Assembly: GCA_900554345.1 (NCBI GenBank)
Contig: USHH01000005.1
Span: 1-25,382 of the forward strand
Source of the DNA: an uncultured Bacteroidales bacterium
GTDB taxonomy: Bacteria; Bacteroidota; Bacteroidia; Bacteroidales; Muribaculaceae
Direction of reading: 5' to 3'
Length of the DNA stretch: 25,382 nucleotides
Shown here piece after piece: positions 13,585-21,236 of the stretch. The stretch's first letter is position 1. Each line of letters starts with the position of its first letter. A model generated the notes under the pieces. It made no database searches and was not told where the DNA came from. It was given only the letters and a program-made list of their open reading frames with translations. A program made the translations under genes and the position numbers.

Positions 13585-16500
13585 ATGAACAAGACACTTC
13601 TCATTCTCTATTCCTGCATCCTCACGGCCTCCACAGCGGGCGCAGTGACGCATGCCGGGAATGAAAAGCGCCATGAAGGTATTCCCGATGCACCGAGAAT
13701 CATGCGTCCCGCCGACGGAGGCATTACCGCGAAGCGGAGCGGAATACCCCCGCTGCTCAAAATCCCTGTGAGGACTGATGCCGCCCCGTCGGTAAAGCTC
13801 ATAGGCAACGTGATCTATTCGACATATACCGACGAGGGATATGTGCATCCTCCGGGAATCTACAGTTTCGATGCTGCCGGTGATTTCGAGCTCATCGGCG
13901 GCGAGGGGATAGTCTCCAACGCCCATGCAGCCATTGTCGACGACAGGTTCTACTCCCTTAATCAGGAGTATCTCAACGGAACGTATGCCTATACCCTCAA
14001 TGTATACTCCACCAAGGACTGGTCGCTTCAGGAGAGCACCCAGGTGTCGCACATGCTGAGTCCGCAGGCCAATCCTTCCTATGACCCGGCCACAGGACTG
14101 TCTTACGGCTCGTATCTTGACGAATATGGAGTCTCGTATGAATTCTGTTCAGTCGACTACAAGACCCTCACGCGCACCAGGATATCATCCATAACCGAAC
14201 ACTGGATATCCTCGTTTATCGATGAGAACGGCATCCTATACATGATAGGACAGAACGGAAAACTGAACAAGGTCGACAAGCAGACAGGTGAGCTGACTTA
14301 TATCGGCGACACAGGCTATCCCACTTACTATGCGTGTTCCGCGACCTACGACCCTGCCTCTGGAAAGGCATACTGGGCCGCGTTTTTCGGCTATGCATCA
14401 TATCTGATGGAAATCGATCCCGCTACCGCCGAGACTACCGTTATAGGGGAATTTGACTCCTGCGACGAGATAATGGGGCTAATGCTCGCCGACAGTGGCA
14501 ATCCGGGTGCTCCGGCCTCACCCGACGGCCTCGTGACAGACTTCGCAAACGGGGCTCTTGACGGCGAGATCCGTTTTGTCATGCCTGTCACCACCTCTGC
14601 AGGCGACACTCTGGAAGGGAATCTTGGATGGACAGCGGAACTTAACGGCTCTCCCATCGGAGATGGAGTAGCTGCCCCGGGCTCTGAGGTTTCCGTTAAT
14701 GTATCGGCAGAGCAGTCGGGAATGGCCCGGTTCACTGTCAGATGCAGTAATGAATCAGGCGACGGTCCCGAGGCATCGCTCAGAATATATCTGGGTACAG
14801 ACACACCCCTGGCTCCAGGCAATGTGTCGGCTTCATGGGACACGAGCGCGTTTACCGTGACATGGAATCCGGTCACAGGCTCCGTCAACGACGGCTATGT
14901 GGATTACGAGGCATTGAGATATGACGTCTACAGATGTCCCGGCCGAATAAAGGTCGGCGAGTCTCTCGACGCCTTGGAATTCGTCGATTCAGGAGTGGAT
15001 CCGATGGTCCTCAATCTCTATTATTATGAGGTGGTGGCCGTATCCGGAGGGATGACGTCGAAGCCCGGCGTATCCAACAAGACCATTCTCGGAGAGAAGG
15101 TATACCCTCCTTTCGAGAACGATTTCTCGTCTCAGGAAGCTTTCGACCTTATGACCACCGACGACTGCAACGGCGACGGCAATACCTGGATATGGGATGA
15201 GAACACTTGCGCAGCCCGCATAAAATATAGCACGGAGCTTAAGATGGACGACTGGCTCATGACTCCTCCGGTGCATCTGGAAGCAGGTAACACTTATGCC
15301 TACCGGGTCGGGCTGCATAGCGTGCGCGACGAATACCCTGAGGATTTCGAGATCAGGATGGGCACGGAGCCCAAGGGAGACGCGATGACGATGGAGATAG
15401 TGGAGCCGACCGTTCTTGCAAGTCAGGCTGTCGCTTTCTACGACAGATTCATAGAGGTAGAGGAAACGGGAGACTACTATATAGGCATACACGGTATATC
15501 GGATCCTGACCATATGTATCTCTATGTCGATGAGTTCTCGATTTCTGCCCCATCTTCCAAATCAGCTCCTGAAGGTGTGACCGATGTCAGGGTCAAGACC
15601 TACGGTGACGACAGAAAAGATGTGGACATCAGTTTCCTCGCTCCCTCGAGCGCCATAGACGGGACGCCTCTTCAGCAGCTTGACCGGGTGGAGGTGAAGC
15701 GCGACGGTGAGGTGGTGAGAGTCTTTGACAACGCGCCGGTGGGCGAGGCGCTTTCATTCACCGACAATGTGCCCGAGGCATCGAAGGCATATACCTGGAC
15801 ATTCACGGCCTATAACGCTCATGGAGCCGGAAAAGACGTTGACGTGCAGGCATACGTCGGCATCAACATTCCCGGCAAATGCGGCAACGTGCGCATTGAG
15901 GAGAGTGGGGAGCCGGGAATGGTGACTGTCGTCTGGGACGCTCCGCTCACTGATGTGGAAGGATATCCTTTTGACCCGGAAAAGTGTACGTATACCCTGA
16001 TGGATTATGACGGAGGTCTGATGACGCCGATAGCGGATGGCCTGACCGAGACAAGCCACACATACCGCGCTATCCCGGCTGGAGGCCCGCAGGCTTTCAA
16101 GATGTATGCGGTGAAAGCTGTTTCTTCGAAAGGGGAGGGCCAGGCAAGCTATTCCGACGAGACTCCTGTCGGACCCGCTTACGGTATGCCCTGGTCTGAA
16201 TCATTCGCCAATCAGACCCTTTCGTCGATATTCGGCGTGAACTATCTGCAGGGGAGACCCAGCATAATGCTGACCTCGGCAGAGCCCGGAGGTGTCATTC
16301 CGCAGGACAATGACGGGGGATTCCTTGTGATTGAATCCGAGAAGACCTCTGACTGTGTCCGTATGTACACCGGAAAGATCGATCTCGGCCAGGCAGCGTT
16401 GCCGGAATTCGCCTGCTATGTCTACAACGACAACTCCAACGGAGTCCACAACCAGAACGAGATATCTTTCCAGATCAGCACAGACCTCGGCCGGTCTTTC

Positions 16501-18018
16501 CGGGAATTGCGTCATATCGTCATTGGCGATGACTGCGCTGCCGAAGGCTCATGGAACCGTGTCGGCATTGACCTTTCCGAATATATAGGGCAGCAGGTGA
16601 TTATCGGTTGGCAGTGTACGGTCATTACCCACACCACGATATTCATGGACGCGTTCTCGGTAGCCGAAAGGCCTGACTACGACCTGGAGGCCTCCCGGAT
16701 AAGCGCTCCGTCGTATGCGATGCCGGGCAAGGAGTTCGAGATCAGCGTAAAAGTATCGAATATAGGCGCCAAGCCTGCAAATGGATATACTGTCGGCATT
16801 TTCAACCGGAACGGTAAGGTGGCATCAGCGGACGGCAAACCTCTCGATGCAATGCAGACAGAGACCTATTCCTTCCGTCAGACGCTTGACGTACTCTCCG
16901 ACGAGACCGTTTCATGGTATGCTGTTGTGGAATGGGCCGAGGATATGAATCCCGACAACAACATGTCGGCGGAGGCCACCACAGTGCTGACATATCCCTC
17001 ATGGCCCACAGTAGATGGACTGGCTTGTGAGACGCACGATGGCCGCAACGTCCTGACATGGGGTGAGCCGGTGATTTCCCGCGAGGATCCGAAGCCGTTC
17101 ATGGAAACATTCGAGGAGGGCGAGCCGTTCTCCACAACGTTCGGAGCATGGACGTTCCATGACGGCGATGGGGCTCCCATAGGCGGTATCGAGGGCATTG
17201 AGTTCCCGATTCCCTATCTGTCGAGTCAGTCGTTCTGGATCCACGACACATCATATCTCGACGGTTCGGTATTCGGAAGCGACCGTTTCAAGGCCCACTC
17301 AGGCACGAAATATCTTGCCTCCATGTTCCGTCAGGATGACAAGACAGTCGATGACTGGGCTATATCTCCCGTCCTTTCCGGCGAGAGCCAGACTGTAAGC
17401 GTGTGGGCCAAAAGCTATGACCCCCAGTATAAGGAATCGTTTGAGATTCTTTATTCCGATGGCTCGCTTGATATAGCTTCTTTCGTGGCCGCGGCAAGAT
17501 TTGACCAGATTTCTGAGGAATGGACGGAATACAAGGCAGAACTTCCCGCCGGCGCGTTACGCTTTGCCATACGTTCCGTAGGCACCGGCGCGTTCATGTT
17601 CATGGCTGATGATGTGACCTACATTCCCGAGAGCCACAAGGACCTTGTGCTTTTAGGCTATAATGTATATAAAGACAAGGTGCGTCTCAACGAGACTCCC
17701 ATTGAGACCACGACATATACCGACGAGGCAGGCACTGCCACATATCATGTCAGCGTCGTATATGCACAGGGAGAATCGAGAGCATTGAGCGCCACTACAT
17801 CCGGAGTAGGGATGACTGAGGCTGACGGTGGACCGCGGGTATATTTCCGTGACGCCATTGTTGTGGAAGGAGCCTCCGGAAGGCGGGTAGCTGTCTGCAC
17901 CCTTGACGGACAGATGGTCTACAATGGTGTTGGCCATGACCTTATGAGTATACCGGTAGCCCCCGGCGTCTACATCGTCAGGGCCGGAAACACATGCGTG
18001 AAAATCATGGCGAAGTGA
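13585..18018 (+). CDS. Large secreted multidomain protein with choice-of-anchor-J, Fn3, CARDB and T9SS-like C-terminus
   Basis: The start at 13585 gives a signal peptide MNKTLLILYSCILTASTAGA; ATG 13549 would add 12 residues that do not look like part of it. The 1477-residue protein has an N-terminal region of repeated strand motifs (about 50-310), possibly a beta-propeller, then an Fn3-like segment. Three jelly-roll modules of the choice-of-anchor-J type follow, at about 15100-15550, 16190-16670 and 17095-17620, marked by DDWLMTPPVHL and DDWAISPVLSG. Fn3-like stretches lie between them and a CARDB-like domain at about 16680-17000 (YDLEASRISAPSYAMPGKEF). The end, VYFRDAIVVEGASGRRVAVC through APGVYIVRAGNTCVKIMAK, resembles T9SS type A sorting domains. 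It is probably a surface or secreted adhesin/binding protein; no catalytic motif was seen. A strong terminator follows. Confidence 0.85.
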   Translation: MNKTLLILYSCILTASTAGAVTHAGNEKRHEGIPDAPRIMRPADGGITAKRSGIPPLLKIPVRTDAAPSVKLIGNVIYSTYTDEGYVHPPGIYSFDAAGDFELIGGEGIVSNAHAAIVDDRFYSLNQEYLNGTYAYTLNVYSTKDWSLQESTQVSHMLSPQANPSYDPATGLSYGSYLDEYGVSYEFCSVDYKTLTRTRISSITEHWISSFIDENGILYMIGQNGKLNKVDKQTGELTYIGDTGYPTYYACSATYDPASGKAYWAAFFGYASYLMEIDPATAETTVIGEFDSCDEIMGLMLADSGNPGAPASPDGLVTDFANGALDGEIRFVMPVTTSAGDTLEGNLGWTAELNGSPIGDGVAAPGSEVSVNVSAEQSGMARFTVRCSNESGDGPEASLRIYLGTDTPLAPGNVSASWDTSAFTVTWNPVTGSVNDGYVDYEALRYDVYRCPGRIKVGESLDALEFVDSGVDPMVLNLYYYEVVAVSGGMTSKPGVSNKTILGEKVYPPFENDFSSQEAFDLMTTDDCNGDGNTWIWDENTCAARIKYSTELKMDDWLMTPPVHLEAGNTYAYRVGLHSVRDEYPEDFEIRMGTEPKGDAMTMEIVEPTVLASQAVAFYDRFIEVEETGDYYIGIHGISDPDHMYLYVDEFSISAPSSKSAPEGVTDVRVKTYGDDRKDVDISFLAPSSAIDGTPLQQLDRVEVKRDGEVVRVFDNAPVGEALSFTDNVPEASKAYTWTFTAYNAHGAGKDVDVQAYVGINIPGKCGNVRIEESGEPGMVTVVWDAPLTDVEGYPFDPEKCTYTLMDYDGGLMTPIADGLTETSHTYRAIPAGGPQAFKMYAVKAVSSKGEGQASYSDETPVGPAYGMPWSESFANQTLSSIFGVNYLQGRPSIMLTSAEPGGVIPQDNDGGFLVIESEKTSDCVRMYTGKIDLGQAALPEFACYVYNDNSNGVHNQNEISFQISTDLGRSFRELRHIVIGDDCAAEGSWNRVGIDLSEYIGQQVIIGWQCTVITHTTIFMDAFSVAERPDYDLEASRISAPSYAMPGKEFEISVKVSNIGAKPANGYTVGIFNRNGKVASADGKPLDAMQTETYSFRQTLDVLSDETVSWYAVVEWAEDMNPDNNMSAEATTVLTYPSWPTVDGLACETHDGRNVLTWGEPVISREDPKPFMETFEEGEPFSTTFGAWTFHDGDGAPIGGIEGIEFPIPYLSSQSFWIHDTSYLDGSVFGSDRFKAHSGTKYLASMFRQDDKTVDDWAISPVLSGESQTVSVWAKSYDPQYKESFEILYSDGSLDIASFVAAARFDQISEEWTEYKAELPAGALRFAIRSVGTGAFMFMADDVTYIPESHKDLVLLGYNVYKDKVRLNETPIETTTYTDEAGTATYHVSVVYAQGESRALSATTSGVGMTEADGGPRVYFRDAIVVEGASGRRVAVCTLDGQMVYNGVGHDLMSIPVAPGVYIVRAGNTCVKIMAK

Positions 18019-18041
18019 TTTTGCAAATCTGATTATAGGTG

Positions 18042-18074
18042 GCGGCCCGCGCTCTCGAGTGCGGGCCGCTTCAT
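18042..18074 (+). terminator. Strong intrinsic terminator of the secreted protein gene
   Basis: GCGGCCCGC (18042-18050) pairs perfectly with GCGGGCCGC (18061-18069) around a 10-nt loop and is followed by TTCATTC. It starts 24 nt after the stop codon. The U-run is broken, but the stem is very stable. Confidence 0.7.
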
Positions 18075-18121
18075 TCATGTCGTCTCGCATTCGCCCTGTA
18101 GCGGTCTGTCGCCTGCCATAT

Positions 18122-18350
18122 CGGATTCCAATAAATCGGGGCGTGGCGCGTTATCTGATAAGACAGCGACTGAAGCGACAAGATATAATCCAACCAGATG
18201 CGAAATAAACACATCATCCCCGCCATAGCGTCTGCATTCCTTCTAATCTCTTCATTCATAATCACCTCATGCGGCAGCGACGACCCCGCCGAGCCCCCTG
18301 TGCCCGAAGACCCTATTCCCGACACGCCAGCATCATCTCCACAAAAGATA
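18122..18350 (+). repeat. Left copy of a duplicated promoter/lipoprotein-start segment
   Basis: This segment aligns with 20072-20297 with only small gaps in its leading part. The 54 nt at 18150-18203 differ from 20100-20153 at one position, while the coding part has diverged more. The shared part includes the palindrome TTATCTGATAA (18151-18161). The pair flanks the AlbA_2-type gene as direct repeats about 1.95 kb apart. Confidence 0.85.
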
Positions 18351-18353
18351 TAG
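18198..18353 (+). pseudogene. Truncated lipoprotein start, remnant related to the GH53 gene
   Basis: ATG 18198 opens 51 codons: MRNKHIIPAIASAFLLISSF, a lipobox ending TSCGSDD, then a proline-rich linker (PAEPPVPEDPIPDTPASS) and a TAG. It aligns without gaps to the first 50 residues of the GH53 lipoprotein at 20148 (MRTKPIIPALASALLIISSL, SSCGGDD, proline-rich linker). The catalytic part is missing, so this is best read as a decayed or truncated paralogue. It could still yield a tiny lipopeptide. The remaining 18354-18551 stretch is AT-richer and holds no gene I can support, only a short inverted repeat ACCTC/GAGGT at 18386-18403. Confidence 0.7.
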
Positions 18354-18551
18354 TGCCACTTTGACAATCGACGATTATCCGGTTGACCTCTATGATACGA
18401 GGTACTATATCTGTTGGCATTTTCATTGAAATATACATGAGGCATACATGAACCTCTTGTTTGGAACTGCCTTATATTCTAATATATATGATTGACAGTC
18501 TAATCCTGTCTCAATGAAATCCAGGTAATCCATTACATGAAATTACATGAA

Positions 18552-20000
18552 CTATCCCCAATGAGGAATATAAGCAATGTCCCTGCGATTAGTCCCTTGC
18601 GGTGTACCGACTTTTATCAGTCCCTGAGCCATCGCCTCCTTTATCACAATTGAAATAAGGGGATAATTTTTCTCCTCAACACCTAGTCTTTCACGAAGAG
18701 ATTTGTTGGTAAGCATTTCATTGGCGAGATACTTGAGGCAGGCGTGTTGGTAGCACGCCATGACGCGTTCCTCTTTGGAGGTATCACTCCATTTCTTGAA
18801 CGCCGAGAGTATTATGGTAGTACGAATATCGGATACTCGATATTTTATAGGAGGCAGTTGATATTTCTCGATTGCTGTGAGCGCTTTATCCATACCGCTG
18901 CCTTTTTCTTCACAGAAACCCATTCGCCGCATGATGTCCGCAAGTTCTTCATTGCGGGATTGATATTCGTCAATGAATCTGTCAGTGCTGATTAGGGGTT
19001 GGCCTGGTGAAGAAATCTCGACACGGTCAGAGTAAATCTCAATCATGGGAAATCCAAGCACGTTAACGTCCTGATGGATAATCATGTTGGCGCAGATCTC
19101 CCTTATTGCTATCTCGGGATACATCCTCACATTCTCACGCAAGGCTTTGCCTATCTCTTCATTTGCAGGAAGCTGACCGTTTACCCAATCAATCATCATG
19201 GGGAAGCATACGGCATACCCTTGTTCAAAGCATTGTTCCCTTACAGTATCAACCTTACTTTTGCCGTTATAGACGATTACCCGTACGGCTTTTCTGTAGA
19301 GGTTGTCAAAATCACGGAGGTCTTTCGCGAGAAGTATGGCGCCCAATTCAGTGATGCCATAACCTGTGAGAGATGGAATTACAAATCGCTCCGACATGAA
19401 TCGTTCCATAATACCGTCAGCTGTTTGCGGCATAGGAATTTTGAGCCGGTCAAAATAGGTTTCTACACTCAGCAGCTTAATTATATCGGTGGAATTTCCG
19501 CACTCCTTTACCACAGTTCTGTCCAAAGATTTGTTTCGGTTTATTCGCCAGAGTTTGGCTTCTTTGTCAGGATAGCCCATCAACGGCTTAGTCAGAGACC
19601 CGACACGGACGTATGCAGTATTAAGAAAAGTCACAGGACGGTCAGTGGCTGCCGGGATACGATACAAGGAAATATGCTTGCTGTCTGCATCAAATTCGAA
19701 ACATTCGATGTCGATTCTCGGATTGAGACGGTTAAGCAACCACATTTCAAGCTCTTCATTACCCTTCTTGTGTTGTTTTGCTTTGAAAGTTGTCCCGATT
19801 ACAGCATGTGAACCATCCTCGACACCGAATACAAGATAACCAAACGCTTTGTTCAGCAGAGCCGAGCTATTTGACAGAGCTGACAATCGTTGCCCTATTT
19901 CTTCCTCTGAATGAAAATTATGCTTGAACTCCAGCCATTCCGTTTCCTTTGGAAGTGAAACAAGCTTGCTGAGCAATAGTGTTAATTCCCGTGATTCCAT
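18552..20000 (-). CDS. AlbA_2 (Schlafen-type) putative DNA/RNA-binding protein with HATPase-like C-terminal part
   Basis: The 482-residue protein begins with an AlbA_2 domain at about residues 16-75 (LPKETEWLEFKHNFHSEEEI and FGYLVFGVEDGSHAVIGTTF). Later comes a segment of the ATP-binding HATPase_c_4 type at about 299-336 (IREICANMIIHQDVNVLGFP, EIYSDRVEISSPGQPL), with GMDKALTAIEKYQLPPI further on and a C-terminal winged-helix-like tail. Proteins of this architecture are annotated as transcriptional regulators or ATP-dependent helicase-like proteins. Their roles are poorly known, and some Schlafen-type proteins act in defence. The gene is visibly AT-richer than its neighbours and is flanked by direct repeats, suggesting horizontal arrival. 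It starts 4 nt after a TAACTTTG element, so the mRNA is probably leaderless. Confidence 0.85.
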   Translation of the reverse strand: MESRELTLLLSKLVSLPKETEWLEFKHNFHSEEEIGQRLSALSNSSALLNKAFGYLVFGVEDGSHAVIGTTFKAKQHKKGNEELEMWLLNRLNPRIDIECFEFDADSKHISLYRIPAATDRPVTFLNTAYVRVGSLTKPLMGYPDKEAKLWRINRNKSLDRTVVKECGNSTDIIKLLSVETYFDRLKIPMPQTADGIMERFMSERFVIPSLTGYGITELGAILLAKDLRDFDNLYRKAVRVIVYNGKSKVDTVREQCFEQGYAVCFPMMIDWVNGQLPANEEIGKALRENVRMYPEIAIREICANMIIHQDVNVLGFPMIEIYSDRVEISSPGQPLISTDRFIDEYQSRNEELADIMRRMGFCEEKGSGMDKALTAIEKYQLPPIKYRVSDIRTTIILSAFKKWSDTSKEERVMACYQHACLKYLANEMLTNKSLRERLGVEEKNYPLISIVIKEAMAQGLIKVGTPQGTNRRDIAYIPHWG

Positions 20001-20004
20001 TTGG

Positions 20005-20012
20005 CAAAGTTA
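20005..20012 (-). promoter_or_regulatory. -7 element (TAACTTTG) of the AlbA_2-type gene
   Basis: TAACTTTG lies 4 nt before the ATG at 20000. The 19-nt core GCAAAGTTACAAAAAATTC (20004-20022, plus-strand reading) is identical to 2304-2322 before another gene. No clear TTTG is present at -33. Confidence 0.65.
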
Positions 20013-20071
20013 CAAAAAATTCGGTAATAATCCTTTGATTCATTTCACACAACGTGCCTCAAGCGCCTGTC

Positions 20072-20297
20072 TGATTCCCAATAAATCGGCGTGTGGCTCG
20101 TTATCTGATAAGACAGCGACTGAAGCAACAAGATATAATCCAACCAGATGCGAACGAAACCCATCATTCCGGCCCTGGCGTCGGCCTTACTCATCATCTC
20201 TTCATTACTTATCTCTTCATGTGGCGGCGACGACCCCGTAGAGCCCACTGTGCCCGATACTCCCACTCCTGAGACACCGGCACCCCCTGCAAAAGAG
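20072..20297 (+). repeat. Right copy of the duplicated promoter/lipoprotein-start segment
   Basis: This copy continues into an intact gene (GH53). Its non-coding part carries the same TTATCTGATAA palindrome (20101-20111). No TAnnTTTG element is obvious in either copy; both have GATATAATCCAACC just before the ATG. Confidence 0.85.
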
Positions 20298-21236
20298 ACA
20301 GGATTTGCACGCGGCGCCGACGTGAGCTGGCTCACGAAGATGGAGTCGGAGGGCCTGCGCTTCTACACTCCAGCCCCCGAATCGCGCCAGACGGAGTGCA
20401 TGCAGCTGCTGCGCGACCATTGCGGCGTCAACTCCATACGTCTGCGCGTATGGGTGAATCCGGCCGACGGCTGGAACGGCGTTGCAGATGTGGTGGCGAA
20501 AGCTCGGAGGGCCGAACAGCTCGGACTGCGCACGATGATCGACTTCCATCTCTCCGACACATGGGCCGACCCCGGTCATCAGGAGAAGCCGGCGGCATGG
20601 GCCCGACTCACCGGCGAGGCGCTGGAGAAGGCTGTGGCAACCCACATCTCGGAGACCCTCAACGCCCTGAAGAGCATGGGCGTGACGCCGGAGTGGGTGC
20701 AGGTGGGCAACGAGATCACGCCGGGAATGCTTCTGCCCGACGGCTCCGTCGACAATCCCGCGCAGCTCACGCGCCTCGTCAACGCCGGCTACGATGCCGT
20801 GAAGCGCGTCTTCCCGGATGCGAAGGTGATAGTGCATCTCGACAAGGGTGAGGACCAGTGGAGATACGACCGACTGCTTGAGCTGCTCGAGGCCAACGGC
20901 GGCAGATACGACATGATCGGCATGTCGCTCTATCCCTATGACTGGGAGAAACAGGACTGGCGCCAGGCGGCCGACGCTTGTGCCGCCAACGTCAGCTATC
21001 TCAAGCGCAGATACGGCAAGCCGGTGATGATATGCGAGACCGGTATCCCCAACGACCGTCCGGAGGCCTGCCGCGATATGCTGACAAGGATGATGACTGC
21101 CGATGTCGAGGGAATCTTCTACTGGGAGCCGCAGGCTCCCGCCGGCTACAACGGCGGCTACACCCTCGGCTGCTTCGACCGTGGTGCCCCGACCGCCGCC
21201 CTCGACCCCTTCAAGGTCAGAGCGTGGCCCAGCTGA
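20148..21236 (+). CDS. GH53 arabinogalactan endo-beta-1,4-galactanase, lipoprotein
   Basis: The 362-residue protein is a lipoprotein: signal peptide MRTKPIIPALASALLIISSL, lipobox ending at C25, then a proline/threonine linker to about residue 50. The catalytic domain starts FARGADVSWLTKMESEGLRF, a typical GH53 opening, and continues NSIRLRVWVNP and TMIDFHLSDTWADPGHQEKP. E189 in QVGNEITPGM is the predicted acid/base and E297 in VMICETG the predicted nucleophile, as in GH53 endo-beta-1,4-galactanases that cut type I arabinogalactan (pectic galactan). The ending GIFYWEPQAP and YTLGCFD also fit. It is probably anchored in the outer membrane or facing the periplasm. No SusC/SusD pair lies beside it, so it is not in a typical polysaccharide-utilisation locus within this window. 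Its 3' end overlaps the convergent gene by 20 nt. Confidence 0.92.
   Translation: MRTKPIIPALASALLIISSLLISSCGGDDPVEPTVPDTPTPETPAPPAKETGFARGADVSWLTKMESEGLRFYTPAPESRQTECMQLLRDHCGVNSIRLRVWVNPADGWNGVADVVAKARRAEQLGLRTMIDFHLSDTWADPGHQEKPAAWARLTGEALEKAVATHISETLNALKSMGVTPEWVQVGNEITPGMLLPDGSVDNPAQLTRLVNAGYDAVKRVFPDAKVIVHLDKGEDQWRYDRLLELLEANGGRYDMIGMSLYPYDWEKQDWRQAADACAANVSYLKRRYGKPVMICETGIPNDRPEACRDMLTRMMTADVEGIFYWEPQAPAGYNGGYTLGCFDRGAPTAALDPFKVRAWPS

Noticed and set aside
20133..20147. TATAAT-like hexamer before the GH53 start as a sigma70 -10 box
   Set aside because: Bacteroidetes primary sigma factors use TAnnTTTG; the hexamer is shared by both repeat copies but is too close to the ATG and lacks a matching upstream element.
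18071..20335. Two minus-strand frames (18071-18445 and 20045-20335) that share an IWLDYIL...SLSYQIT segment
   Set aside because: The similarity comes from the duplicated DNA read on the antisense strand of the lipoprotein starts; it is not evidence for a conserved protein.
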